The notes under the pieces are model-generated. The model was not told the DNA's origin and made no database searches. It worked only from the letters and a program-made list of their open reading frames with translations. From an uncultured Acidobacteriota bacterium (GTDB lineage: Bacteria; Acidobacteriota; Terriglobia; Bryobacterales; Bryobacteraceae), in the NCBI GenBank assembly GCA_902826685.1, contig CADEFT010000012.1, forward strand, positions 40,979 to 104,978: a DNA stretch of 64,000 nt, written 5' to 3'. Positions 1 to 8,106 of this stretch are shown one piece after another; the stretch's first letter is position 1, and the number at the start of each line of letters is the position of its first letter. The position numbers and the translations under genes are program-made.

Positions 1-264
1 GTGGAGATCCAATATCTCGTCGAAAAGGGACGTCTCAGATCCGATGACCAACGAATCGTAGTCGCGAGTATTGATGACGTTGGAAATCCGGCGCGCCTTG
101 TTCCCGTGGACCGCGTGGTCGTAGACACTCTGGGCCAAGTCGGCCGGTACGAGGTCCCCGACTTGCCTGACCGAGTCATCGCCGCCACAGCTCTCGCACT
201 CGGCGTTCCGCTGTTAAGCCGTGATCGGAAAATCCGGGCATCAGGAGTCGACACGATCTGGTAG
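1..264 (+). CDS. PIN-domain protein (VapC-like toxin), 5' end outside window
   Basis: The open frame runs from the first base of the window to a TAG at 262-264, so the true start and N-terminal half lie upstream. The 87 visible residues match the C-terminal part of a PIN-domain ribonuclease: the segment LPDRVIAATALALGVPLLSR carries the late conserved aspartate of the metal site and the typical 'D-R-x-I-x-A-T-A-x-x-x-x-x-P-L-x-(S/T)-x-D' pattern, followed by a short hydrophobic/aromatic tail (VDTIW). PIN toxins of this type cleave RNA with Mg2+ and are paired with an antitoxin encoded just upstream, which would be outside the window. The fold call is fairly safe; whether it is an active toxin with a partner cannot be judged here. 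Confidence 0.7.
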   Translation: MEIQYLVEKGRLRSDDQRIVVASIDDVGNPARLVPVDRVVVDTLGQVGRYEVPDLPDRVIAATALALGVPLLSRDRKIRASGVDTIW

Positions 265-285
265 GCGAACCTATCGGGTCAGCCA

Positions 286-1356
286 CTAAGAATGCCGGAT
301 CACCAGCACATCCCCATCCTTGACAATATATTCCTTACCTTCAAGCCGCAGCAGCCCTTTTTCCCGCACACCCGGATATCCGCCCAAATCCGTCAGGTTC
401 TTCCAGTTCACCACCTCGGCGCGGATGAACTTCTTCTCGAAATCGCTGTGGATCGCGCCCGCCGCCTTCACCGCCGTGCTGCTTTGCGGAATCGTCCACG
501 CGCGCACTTCGGTTTCTCCGGCGGTGAGGAAGCTCATCAACCCCAGCAGCGAGTAAGTGGCCGTGATAATGCGCAGCAGTCCGGGTTCGGCCAACCCATA
601 GCTGCCCATCAACTCCTTCGCTTCGTCGGGCCCCAATTCCGCCAGTTCCGCTTCGATCTTGCCGCAAACCACGGCGACCTCGGTGCCGGGCTTCGCCCCC
701 AGTTTCTCGCGATAGGCTTTCTCCACTTCGGCCAGTTTCGCGGCGTCTTCTTCGCCCGCGTTTAGCACATAGAGCATCGGCTTCTGCGAAAGGAATTGAA
801 AACCGCGGATGCGCTTCTCCTCGTCGGTGGAAAGCGTCATGCCGCGCAGCGGCGTGTTCTCTTCGAGCATCGCCTTGCAGCGCATCAGCAGGTCGTGTTC
901 CTGATCGAGCTCCGGATTGCGGATCTTCTTGCGATCCTTCTCCACCCGCTCCAGACGCTTTTCCACCACCACCAGATCGCTCAACACCAGTTCCATGTCC
1001 ACGTCGTCGCGATCGCGCGCGGCATCCACACTGCCCTTTTCGTGCGGCACGCTCGGATCCTCGAAGATGCGAAGCACATGGGCCAGCGCATCCACCACGC
1101 GAAGACTCGCCAGATAGGAGGGATCGCGCAGCGCCTCCTTCGAAATGGCCGGGAAATCGACGTATTCCACCACGGCTTGCGTGATCTTGGGCGGGTCGAA
1201 GATTTTGGCGAGAGCGTCCAGACGGGGATCCGGCACCTTGGCGATGCCGATGCGCGTTTCGAGCGAGCCCACGCGGGCCGCCTCGTGTACGCCGGTCAAA
1301 ATAGTAAATAAAGAGGTCTTGCCCGTCATGGGCAATCCGATAATGGCGGTTCTCAT
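286..1356 (-). CDS. ychF: YchF/Obg-like ATPase, variant lacking the canonical switch II loop
   Basis: The 356-residue protein aligns with YchF (about 363 residues in E. coli) over its whole length: an N-terminal P-loop GLPMTGKTSLF (usual form GLPNVGKSTLF), PDPRLDALAKIF, the NxxE-type base-recognition motif (LNAGEED, fitting ATP rather than GTP preference), and a C-terminal TGS-like DUF933 domain with GETEVRAWTIP, the IHSDFEKKFIRAEVV segment and a final KDGDVL. YchF binds ribosomes and ATP and modulates stress responses. It is odd in one key place: where YchF proteins have D-I-A-G-L-V-x-G-A-x-x-G-x-G-L-G-N (G3/switch II), this one reads DFPAISKEALRDPSYLAS, so the DxxG glycine and the G-x-G-L-G-N loop are missing. 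It may bind nucleotide but hydrolyse it poorly. It is the last gene of the leftward PhoH-YbeY-CorC-Era-MoxR block. Confidence 0.85.
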   Translation of the reverse strand: MRTAIIGLPMTGKTSLFTILTGVHEAARVGSLETRIGIAKVPDPRLDALAKIFDPPKITQAVVEYVDFPAISKEALRDPSYLASLRVVDALAHVLRIFEDPSVPHEKGSVDAARDRDDVDMELVLSDLVVVEKRLERVEKDRKKIRNPELDQEHDLLMRCKAMLEENTPLRGMTLSTDEEKRIRGFQFLSQKPMLYVLNAGEEDAAKLAEVEKAYREKLGAKPGTEVAVVCGKIEAELAELGPDEAKELMGSYGLAEPGLLRIITATYSLLGLMSFLTAGETEVRAWTIPQSSTAVKAAGAIHSDFEKKFIRAEVVNWKNLTDLGGYPGVREKGLLRLEGKEYIVKDGDVLVIRHS

Positions 1357-1375
1357 GAATGGTCCGTGAAAGAAA

Positions 1376-2359
1376 TCAGAGGGGTACTTCTACAAAGGTC
1401 AGTATCTCATTGAGGATGCGCTCGGCCGTTTCGTGGGTGCGCTGCGAAGGGCTCATGCGGCTGCTGACGGTCACGCGATGGGCGAAGACCGGCGGCACCA
1501 GGCGCTTCACGTCGTCCGGGATGGCGTAGTCGCGCCGTTCGAGCATGGCCAGCGCCTGCGTGGCGCGGTAAAGCGCCTGCGCCCCGCGCGGACTCGCTCC
1601 GAGCGCCAGCGCTTCATGGTCGCGCGTCCGCGCCACGATCGCCAGCATGTAATCCACCAGCGATTCATCCACCCGCACGCCCGGCACCAATGCCTGCATG
1701 CGCAGCAGTTCGGCGCCCGTGACGATGGCCCGCATCTCCGAAGGCGGCTGGATCCGGTCCCGCAGAATCGCGCGCTCACTGGCCTGGTCCGGATACCCCA
1801 TGCGCAGACGCATCAGAAACCGGTCCAACTGCGATTCCGGCAGCGGATAGGTTCCGTGATGCTCCACCGGGTTCTGCGTGGCGATCACCATGAACGGATC
1901 GTCGAGCGGATGGGACCGCCCGTCCATGGTCACCTGGCGCTCGTTCATGGCCTCAAGCAGCGCCGATTGCGTTTTGGGAGTGGCGCGATTGATCTCGTCG
2001 GCCAGCAGGAAGTTCGTAAAGACCGGCCCCGGCTTAAACTCGAACTCGCCCGAGTGCGCGTTGTAAATCGTAACGCCCAGCACATCGCTCGGCAGCATGT
2101 CGGAGGTGAATTGCAGCCGGTGAAACGAAGAATGAACCGAGCGCGCCAACGCCTGCGCCAGCGTGGTTTTCCCGACCCCCGGAACGTCTTCGATGAGCAG
2201 GTGGCCTTTGGCGAGCAGAGTCACCAGGCTGAGGCGGACCGCTTCGCTCTTGCCCCGGATCGCCAGGCCCAGCGACGCTTCGAGTTCTGACAGACGTTCG
2301 AAGGCCTGGGGGTAACGGAAGGCGTCCGGCGGGGCAGCAATCGTTTCCCGCTGGCTCAT
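1376..2359 (-). CDS. MoxR-family AAA+ ATPase
   Basis: This 327-residue AAA+ protein has the MoxR signature: Walker A in EDVPGVGKTTLAQALA, Walker B in LLADEINRATPKTQSALLEA, sensor region ATQNPVEHHGTYPLPESQLD and a C-terminal lid with the G-A-S-P-R-G motif. MoxR proteins act as chaperone-like ATPases that help mature metallo-enzymes or VWA-domain partner proteins; no VWA or DUF58 partner is encoded next to it, so its client is unknown. I chose the ATG at 2357-2359 because an AGGA lies a few bases upstream; a second in-frame ATG at 2378-2380 has no such site and sits only two bases after the era stop. Confidence 0.88.
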   Translation of the reverse strand: MSQRETIAAPPDAFRYPQAFERLSELEASLGLAIRGKSEAVRLSLVTLLAKGHLLIEDVPGVGKTTLAQALARSVHSSFHRLQFTSDMLPSDVLGVTIYNAHSGEFEFKPGPVFTNFLLADEINRATPKTQSALLEAMNERQVTMDGRSHPLDDPFMVIATQNPVEHHGTYPLPESQLDRFLMRLRMGYPDQASERAILRDRIQPPSEMRAIVTGAELLRMQALVPGVRVDESLVDYMLAIVARTRDHEALALGASPRGAQALYRATQALAMLERRDYAIPDDVKRLVPPVFAHRVTVSSRMSPSQRTHETAERILNEILTFVEVPL

Positions 2360-2383
2360 TGGTCCTATCTTACCCGACATCGT

Positions 2384-3304
2384 TTATTGGACGCCGTGCG
2401 GCTCCAATTCGTTGACGAACTGGGCTTTCTGGCGCCAATTTTCGTTCACGCGGACAAACAACTCCAGGTAAACCTTGCGGCCGATCAGCTTTTCGATCTC
2501 CAACCGCGCTTCCGTGCCGATGCGCTTGAGCATCGACGCCTTCTGTCCAATGACGATGGCCTTGTGGCTCGGGCGTTCGACATGAATCGTGGCCAGGATG
2601 CGCGCCAGGGCGGGATTGGCGTCATCCCACTTATCCACCACCACGGCGGTGGAATGCGGCACCTCCTGCCGCGTCAGCAGCAGGATCTTTTCCCGCACCA
2701 GTTCGGCGGCCAGGAACCGCTCCGGCTGATCGGTCAGATAGTCCTCGGGGAAATAGCGCGGCCCCTCGGGCATGCGCGATACGATCGCCTGGCGCAGAAT
2801 CTCCACGCCTTCGCCCGATTGCGCCGAAAGCGGGATGTACTCGGCGAAATCGTGGTGCTGGCGGTAGGTTTCAAGCAGCACCAGCAGCGACGGTTTGTCT
2901 CTCACCAGATCGATCTTGTTCAGCACCAGGATGGCGGGCGTCGAGACGCGCTTGATCCATTCGAGCGCCTCGAGGTCGGCGGCGGAGAACGCGCGCGACG
3001 CATCGGCCACGAAGACGATCAGGTTCCGGCCTTCGAGTGCGTCCCTAACGTGCTGCATCATCCGCTTGTGCAGCAGATTCTTGGGTTCATGAATTCCCGG
3101 CGTGTCGAGAAACACCAGTTGCGCGCCGGGTCCGGTCCACACGCCTTGAATCATCGTGCGCGTGGTCTGCGGCTTATCGGCGACGATGGCGAGCTTGGTG
3201 CCGAGCATGGCGTTCAACAGCGTCGATTTGCCCGCGTTCGGGCGGCCTACCAGGGAGATGAATCCCGAGCGATGAACCGCGCCGCCGTCAGTCGTGATGT
3301 CCAT
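2384..3304 (-). CDS. era: GTPase Era
   Basis: The 306-residue protein has all marks of Era, the GTPase that binds 16S rRNA near its 3' end during 30S assembly: G1 GRPNAGKSTLLNAMLG, G3 FLDTPGIHEP, G4 LNKIDLVRD, a G5-like SAQSGEG, and a C-terminal KH domain (VIGQKASMLKRIGTEAR) ending with the usual E-L-F-V-R-V-x-x-x-W. Length matches the family (about 300). It overlaps the end of the upstream CorC gene by 17 bp and is in the conserved context PhoH-YbeY-CorC-Era, which links rRNA processing (YbeY) with ribosome assembly. Nothing appears unusual. Confidence 0.96.
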   Translation of the reverse strand: MDITTDGGAVHRSGFISLVGRPNAGKSTLLNAMLGTKLAIVADKPQTTRTMIQGVWTGPGAQLVFLDTPGIHEPKNLLHKRMMQHVRDALEGRNLIVFVADASRAFSAADLEALEWIKRVSTPAILVLNKIDLVRDKPSLLVLLETYRQHHDFAEYIPLSAQSGEGVEILRQAIVSRMPEGPRYFPEDYLTDQPERFLAAELVREKILLLTRQEVPHSTAVVVDKWDDANPALARILATIHVERPSHKAIVIGQKASMLKRIGTEARLEIEKLIGRKVYLELFVRVNENWRQKAQFVNELEPHGVQ

Positions 3305-4553
3305 TCGATTCCTTGCTCACGCGCAGCCGTTCCACGCGCCGCTCGCTTCCCGCCAGCACTTCCAGTTGAATCCCGCTCTTGAGCACCTTCTCACCCACCT
3401 TGGGCACATGGCCCGCCCACTCGGTGGCAAGTCCGCCCACCGTCGTCGCTTCCGTTTCGTCTTCGGGCCGGAAGTCGACCAGTTGCTTCAAATGGTCGAG
3501 ATCGTAATTCCCCGCCACCACGAAGGATCCGTCCGCTTCGGGAATGGCGTCCATGCCGGGCTCATGCTCATCGCGAATCTCGCCGAAGATTTCTTCCATC
3601 AGATCTTCCATGGTGGCGATGCCGGCCGTATTGCCGTATTCATCCACCACGCCCACCATATGCACGCCGTCGCGCTGCATCTCCTTGAGCAGATCGTTGA
3701 CCGGCTTGGTTTCGGGCACGCAGCGCAGCGGACGCATCAGCGATTTCACCGAGCGCTGGGCGCGCTCGCTTTCATCGAGCTCAAACATGTCGCGCACGTG
3801 AATGAAGCCGACCAGATTGTCGATGGCGCCGTCGTAGGCCGGTATGCGCGAGTATTGCTCATGAATCGCCAGTTGGCGTAAATCGTCGAGCGTGCGGTTG
3901 GCGTCGATGGCCACGATGTTCGGCCGCGGCGTCATCACTTCGCGCACCGTCTTGTCGCCAAACGCCACCACCGAATGAATCAGTTGCTTGTCGCCTTCCT
4001 CGAAGACGCCTTCTTCCTTGCCCGCTTCGATGAGCGCTTCGATGTGCTCTTCGGGGGTCGCTTCCTCTTCGGAAACGCCGTTGCGGTCGCCCAAGTCGGC
4101 GATGCTCTGCACGAAATCGAGCATGCCCACGATGGGCCTTGAGACCACCGCCAGCAAACGCAGCAGAGGCAGCGTGGGCTTGGCCCAATGGCCGCTGGTG
4201 CGGCGATAGAGAAACCGCGGAACGATGTAACTGGTCAACAGCAGCAGCAGCGACGATATGACGAACGCTTCGATGGCCTCATGCCACACCGGCTCCTTCG
4301 ACCATGTGATCATTCCCATGGTGAGAATCGCCTGCGCCAGCAGGCCGAAGTGGCGGATGAGCGAGAAGGCGAGCGCGCCGTCTTCGGCATCGAGCCCGAT
4401 GCGCTCCTCCAGATACTCCTTGTAATAGGCGAGCGACGGCAGGTCGCGCGCCTTGATGCGCAGGCTCTCGCGGCAAAGCAGGTGGACGAAGCTCACCAGA
4501 ATGACGATGAGACTGGTGAGCAGCAGCGCGACGGCGAAAATCAGAACGCTCAT
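3288..4553 (-). CDS. CorC/HlyC-family membrane protein (CNNM-CBS)
   Basis: The 421-residue protein begins with a reduced DUF21/CNNM membrane part (hydrophobic segments around residues 4-28, 68-85 and 95-117), then a CBS pair (about 200-320; REVMTPRPNIVAID, VVDEYGNTAGIATMEDL) and a C-terminal CorC_HlyC domain (about 340-410). Members are associated with magnesium/cobalt export or regulation, though the function of most copies is unproven. The gene overlaps ybeY by 4 bp upstream and era by 17 bp downstream, so translation is probably coupled. The membrane domain looks shorter and less conserved than in standard CNNM transporters. Confidence 0.85.
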   Translation of the reverse strand: MSVLIFAVALLLTSLIVILVSFVHLLCRESLRIKARDLPSLAYYKEYLEERIGLDAEDGALAFSLIRHFGLLAQAILTMGMITWSKEPVWHEAIEAFVISSLLLLLTSYIVPRFLYRRTSGHWAKPTLPLLRLLAVVSRPIVGMLDFVQSIADLGDRNGVSEEEATPEEHIEALIEAGKEEGVFEEGDKQLIHSVVAFGDKTVREVMTPRPNIVAIDANRTLDDLRQLAIHEQYSRIPAYDGAIDNLVGFIHVRDMFELDESERAQRSVKSLMRPLRCVPETKPVNDLLKEMQRDGVHMVGVVDEYGNTAGIATMEDLMEEIFGEIRDEHEPGMDAIPEADGSFVVAGNYDLDHLKQLVDFRPEDETEATTVGGLATEWAGHVPKVGEKVLKSGIQLEVLAGSERRVERLRVSKESNGHHD

Positions 4554-4996
4554 CGCCGCACCCTCGTCCGCTCAATCAGTCCGCCCGGCAGCCCCAGCCG
4601 CGTCCGCCACCGCTTTTCGGCCCGCGCCATCCGGCCGCGGTCGGCTTGGTGATCCATCCCCATCAGGTGCAGCGCGCCATGCAGCATCAGGACTTCGATT
4701 TCCGCTTCGAGCGCGTGACCGAATTCGGCCGCCTGCGCGGAAGCCCGGTCGCAGGAAATGGCGATATCGCCCAGCGCGGCGCCGCCGGTGGGAAAGGAAA
4801 GCACGTCGGTGGGATAATCATGGCCCAGAAAAGTACGGTTCATCCGGCGCAGTTCCGCGTCCCGCGTCAGCAGACACGTGAACGTACGGCCGGAGGTGAC
4901 CTGCTCAACCAGGGTCCGGTGAAACGCCCGAACCCGCTTCCGGTCCAAGATTCTTGGACATCCCTGGAAAAAGGTACTACTGCCTTCTGTGGACAT
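4550..4996 (-). CDS. ybeY: Endoribonuclease YbeY (16S rRNA maturation)
   Basis: The 148-residue protein carries the YbeY zinc site in LMLHGALHLMGMDHQADRGR (H-x3-H-x5-H pattern) and the upstream conserved segments LNRTFLG-like MNRTFLGHDYPTDVLSFP. YbeY is a single-strand-specific metal-dependent RNase needed for 16S rRNA 3'-end maturation and ribosome quality control. Length is normal for the family. It sits between a PhoH-like ATPase (15 bp upstream) and CorC (4-bp overlap), the classical neighbourhood. Confidence 0.95.
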   Translation of the reverse strand: MSTEGSSTFFQGCPRILDRKRVRAFHRTLVEQVTSGRTFTCLLTRDAELRRMNRTFLGHDYPTDVLSFPTGGAALGDIAISCDRASAQAAEFGHALEAEIEVLMLHGALHLMGMDHQADRGRMARAEKRWRTRLGLPGGLIERTRVRR

Positions 4997-5011
4997 GCGC
5001 GAAGTTAGTAA

Positions 5012-6049
5012 CTACTGTTCTAGTGTGGAAACCGGTGCTGGAGTTTCCGGCGGCGGCGCGGCCGCATGGCCCTCTGTCAGCTTCAGCGACAGCTGCCTTC
5101 CATTCACCGTTTCCTGGTGTTTTTCGTAAGCCCTGACGATCCGCTGCACCAAGCTGTGCCGGACAACGTCTTTATCTTCAAAATACACGAAACTGATGCC
5201 TTCGACGCCGCGAAGGATCTCCGCCGCGTCGAGCAGGCCCGACCGCCGTCCGCCTGGCAGGTCGATTTGCGTGAGATCGCCGGTGACCACGCTTTTCGAA
5301 TTGAAGCCCTGCCGCGTCAGAATCATCTTCATTTGCTCCGGAGTGCAATTCTGCGCTTCGTCGACGATGATGAAGCTATCGTTTAGCGTACGCCCGCGCA
5401 TGAAGGCGATGGGCGCCACTTCGATCACGGCGCGCTCCATCAGCCGTTCGATCTTCTCGGCGTCCAGCATATCGTGCAGCGCATCGTACAACGGGCGAAG
5501 ATAGGGATCGATTTTCTCCTGCAGAGTGCCCGGCAGGAACCCCAGCCGCTCGCCTGCCTCCACCGCCGGCCGTGTGAGGATGATGCGGCTCACACGCTTG
5601 CTCAATAGCGCCCCGATGGCCATGGCCACCGCCAGGTACGTTTTGCCCGTACCCGCCGGCCCGATGCCGAACACCAGGTCGTTGCGCTCGATCGCTTCCA
5701 CATAGCGCTGCTGGTTGATGGTCTTCGGCGCCAGCATCTTCTTGCCGAAGCTGCGCTGCCGGCCGCTTTGCACCAGGCCGCGCAAGGTGATCGACCGGTC
5801 GCCGGCCAGCACACGCAGGCAATTGTTCAGGTCCCCGGCGCCGGGCGCGGCGCCTTCGCTCACCAATTGCATGTAGTCGGACAGAATGCCTTCGGCCCGC
5901 TTGACGTTTTCCGCATCGCCTTCGATCTCCAGACAGTCGTTCCGCAGGGAGGTCTTGATGCCGAGACCATTCTCCATGAGACGAATGTTTTCATCGCGGG
6001 TCCCAAACAGGGATTCTATACCGCGGGTGATCGGAACGCTGATTCTCAC
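5012..6049 (-). CDS. PhoH-like ATPase
   Basis: The 345-residue protein has the PhoH core: Walker [21 protein letters not shown], the segment [18 protein letters not shown], a Walker B-like [17 protein letters not shown] and [12 protein letters not shown]. Residues 1-85 form a small N-terminal domain with an [15 protein letters not shown] stretch typical of PhoH-like proteins in this neighbourhood. These are predicted RNA-related ATPases/helicases acting with YbeY, whose gene follows after 15 bp. The C-terminus is a proline/alanine-rich tail of about 25 residues. It is probably the first gene of the leftward operon, as 102 bp of non-coding sequence separate it from the next upstream gene. Confidence 0.92.
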   Translation of the reverse strand: MRISVPITRGIESLFGTRDENIRLMENGLGIKTSLRNDCLEIEGDAENVKRAEGILSDYMQLVSEGAAPGAGDLNNCLRVLAGDRSITLRGLVQSGRQRSFGKKMLAPKTINQQRYVEAIERNDLVFGIGPAGTGKTYLAVAMAIGALLSKRVSRIILTRPAVEAGERLGFLPGTLQEKIDPYLRPLYDALHDMLDAEKIERLMERAVIEVAPIAFMRGRTLNDSFIIVDEAQNCTPEQMKMILTRQGFNSKSVVTGDLTQIDLPGGRRSGLLDAAEILRGVEGISFVYFEDKDVVRHSLVQRIVRAYEKHQETVNGRQLSLKLTEGHAAAPPPETPAPVSTLEQ

Positions 6050-6151
6050 AGGCTGATTTTCAAGGGCGGAGTGACGTTGAGTGCGCGGATAGAAAAGGTA
6101 GCCCGCCGTGGCGGATGGATACTACACATCCAGGTTAAGGATAGCACGAAG

Positions 6152-7303
6152 TCAAATCCGGGGCACCTCGACCTCCGCTCCCTTCCGGTCCGCCGAAACG
6201 TAGCCCGCGTAGATGGCCAGCGTGATGTCGATGGCCAGTTCCAGATCGCATTCCGGCTGCCGCCCTGCACGCATCGAATGCACGAAATCGTGCATCTCGT
6301 AGAACTGGCCGTTGCTCCACCCGAACTCGGGATAGGCCGGAATCCATCCTTCGTTGGAGCTGATCTTCTCCATCAGATCCATGCCGGCGAACTCCTTCTT
6401 GTCCGGACTATAGAGATCCACCACCCGGACGGGTTGAATGTGACACCGGGTCCGGTGATTGTTAGCGAAGACTTCGACAAAGTCATAGACGCCGCCGAGC
6501 ACCAACTCGCTCGTCATCACATCGGCGATCATTCCATCGTCGAATACCACATGCAGAAAGGCGTAATCCTCGGTGTCTTTGTAAGTGGTACGCAGATAGC
6601 CGCGATCCTCAAACGACGGCCGCCTGGTGATGGCATGCGTGCGGCAGCTCACCGCCGCCGGACGGATCGGCCGGCCGGTGCGCGCCAGGCCTTCCTTGCG
6701 TTTCAGATACAACACGCCGCCGAGCGGATGGCATCCCTTGCCGATCAGCGATCCCCCGCCCTGCTCGCTCCAGATTCCGTATACCGGCGAATGCGAGCCG
6801 GAATGCGACTCCTCGGCCGTCATCCTTAGAATCTGCGCCCTGGTGTGTTCCAGGATCTGTCTCTCCCTCTGAATCGACGGCGCGTAGATATAATTCTCCG
6901 CGTAGCCGAGCAGAATGCCGCTTTCGGCAACCATCCGGCGCATCTGCCGCAACTCTTCCGTCACCGCTGAAAGCATCTCTTCCTTGGAATGCGCCTCGGG
7001 CGAGCCGAAGAAGCCATGAAACGGCTTCTCGACGATGACGTGCTTGCCCGCGGCGGCGGCCGCCCGGATATAGGCGGCGTGCGAAGACGGAGGGGTGCAG
7101 ATATCCAGCACGTCGATATCGGGCAGCATCGCCTCCACCGAATCGTAGGCGCGCACGCCAAACTCGTCGGCAAAGGCCGCGCGCGATTCGGGGCGCGCGC
7201 TGGTGATCCCCACCGTCCGCGCCGGCAGTCCGCGCAGGTTCTTGTGATGGAATTTGCCGGCAAAGCCCGCGCCGGCAATGCCGATCTTCAATGGATCATT
7301 CAT
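6152..7303 (-). CDS. Gfo/Idh/MocA-family oxidoreductase
   Basis: The 383-residue protein starts with a Rossmann nucleotide-binding motif (KIGIAGAGFAGKFHHKNL) and has the family's IVEKPF motif, in which the lysine contributes to catalysis, followed by the C-terminal alpha/beta domain with GKGCHPLGGVLYL supplying the likely catalytic histidine region. Such enzymes oxidise or reduce sugars, cyclitols or related compounds with NAD(P). The C-terminal part includes an internal stretch on 'FADVMTSELVLGGVYD'-like sequence common to a subgroup of unknown substrate. It is followed by the toxin-antitoxin pair upstream on the same strand with a 21-bp gap, but I see no functional link. Substrate cannot be assigned. 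Confidence 0.88.
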   Translation of the reverse strand: MNDPLKIGIAGAGFAGKFHHKNLRGLPARTVGITSARPESRAAFADEFGVRAYDSVEAMLPDIDVLDICTPPSSHAAYIRAAAAAGKHVIVEKPFHGFFGSPEAHSKEEMLSAVTEELRQMRRMVAESGILLGYAENYIYAPSIQRERQILEHTRAQILRMTAEESHSGSHSPVYGIWSEQGGGSLIGKGCHPLGGVLYLKRKEGLARTGRPIRPAAVSCRTHAITRRPSFEDRGYLRTTYKDTEDYAFLHVVFDDGMIADVMTSELVLGGVYDFVEVFANNHRTRCHIQPVRVVDLYSPDKKEFAGMDLMEKISSNEGWIPAYPEFGWSNGQFYEMHDFVHSMRAGRQPECDLELAIDITLAIYAGYVSADRKGAEVEVPRI

Positions 7304-7324
7304 AGCTTCTCTTGGCCTCGGACC

Positions 7325-7702
7325 TCACTCCCAAACCGCCGGCACGCCGTACTGGAATAGCGTGGGGTCGGCCGTTACGAGCGTACATTCCTCGGCGAGC
7401 GCCTGCGCCACCAGCATGCGGTCGAAAGGGTCGCGATGGAGGGCGGCGAGGGTGTTTAGACGGTCCACGTGGGACACTCGGATCGGCAGTACTTCCACCG
7501 ACGAACGCGTCACGTAACATTCCCACCAGGCCGCCGGGTCGAGCACAAGGGCATTGGATCGGCCCTTTTTGAGCATGAGTTCCCAGTAGGAAACGACACT
7601 CACCTTTGCCTGTTCCGCCCGCAGGATCCTGCGCACTCGTGCGGGAAGTTGTGCGGGAGCGGTAACACCCCAAACCAGTGCGTGGGTGTCGAGCAGATAC
7701 AC
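7325..7702 (-). CDS. VapC-type PIN-domain toxin
   Basis: Starting from the GTG at 7700-7702, the product is 125 residues: MYLLDTHALVW at the N-terminus gives the first catalytic aspartate, the SYWELMLKKG stretch supplies the conserved glutamate, and RDPFDRMLVAQALAEECTLV and VTADP supply the last acidic residues. This is the usual shape and length of a PIN RNase toxin of the group paired with Phd/YefM antitoxins. The open frame extends further upstream, but that part overlaps the antitoxin gene; the GTG lies 5 bp after the antitoxin TGA, the expected arrangement for translational coupling. Confidence 0.88.
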   Translation of the reverse strand: MYLLDTHALVWGVTAPAQLPARVRRILRAEQAKVSVVSYWELMLKKGRSNALVLDPAAWWECYVTRSSVEVLPIRVSHVDRLNTLAALHRDPFDRMLVAQALAEECTLVTADPTLFQYGVPAVWE

Positions 7703-7707
7703 GGCGC

Positions 7708-7962
7708 TCAGGGGCGCCCGTCCACAAAGGCTTCGACTTCCTCGTCCGTCATCGGCCGCCACCAGTCGTTGCTCGCGAGCGCTTCGCGGTTGATCGCCGG
7801 GTCGTTTCGTCCGGCTCCCAGAGGAAATGGCCGCCTGCGCGCGGGGACGAGTTCCGCAACCGGCAGGCCATTGCGGGTGATCAGGACTTCCTCGCCTTCT
7901 AAGACCCGGTCCAGAAGTTTTGAGAAATTTGTTTTGGCCTCATGGACGTTGAAAGCCGGCAT
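7708..7962 (-). CDS. Phd/YefM-family antitoxin
   Basis: The 84-residue protein begins with the hallmark of Phd/YefM antitoxins, FNVHEAKTNFSKLLDRVLEG followed by EEVLITRNGLPVAELVP, a DNA-binding fold that dimerises on a palindromic operator. The remainder (about residues 45-84) is a flexible tail ending in DEEVEAFVDG that would wrap around and block the toxin. It is immediately upstream of the PIN toxin gene (5-bp gap). A perfect inverted repeat lies just upstream of the start codon (7971-7993) and is a good candidate for its own operator. Confidence 0.9.
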   Translation of the reverse strand: MPAFNVHEAKTNFSKLLDRVLEGEEVLITRNGLPVAELVPARRRPFPLGAGRNDPAINREALASNDWWRPMTDEEVEAFVDGRP

Positions 7963-7968
7963 GTCCCC

Positions 7969-7997
7969 ACCCTAGTCCCAAAACAGGACTAGGTCAA
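7969..7997 (-). promoter_or_regulatory. Promoter/operator of the Phd-VapC pair
   Basis: On the minus strand a -35-like TTGACC (7992-7997) and a -10-like TAGGGT (7969-7974) are separated by 17 bp. Between and over them is a perfect 8-bp inverted repeat, CCTAGTCC and GGACTAGG, with a 7-bp spacer (7971-7993). The antitoxin ATG is at 7960-7962, so a transcript from this promoter would be nearly leaderless. Overlap of the palindrome with both boxes is what autorepression by a Phd-type antitoxin would need. The inverted repeat is seen directly; promoter use and protein binding are inferred. Confidence 0.55.
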
Positions 7998-8106
7998 GCC
8001 CAGCTGGGTGGTGCTAACGCCTCGGTTGCGGAGCGCCAAGTGGACGTTCTCTTCTTTCTCCCCACGGCTCAAGTGAGACAATGGAGGCTGTTCTTCTATT
8101 GGCACT

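Noticed and set aside
1..264. Complete toxin-antitoxin module at the left edge
   Set aside because: Only the C-terminal half of the PIN protein is inside the window and no antitoxin can be seen.
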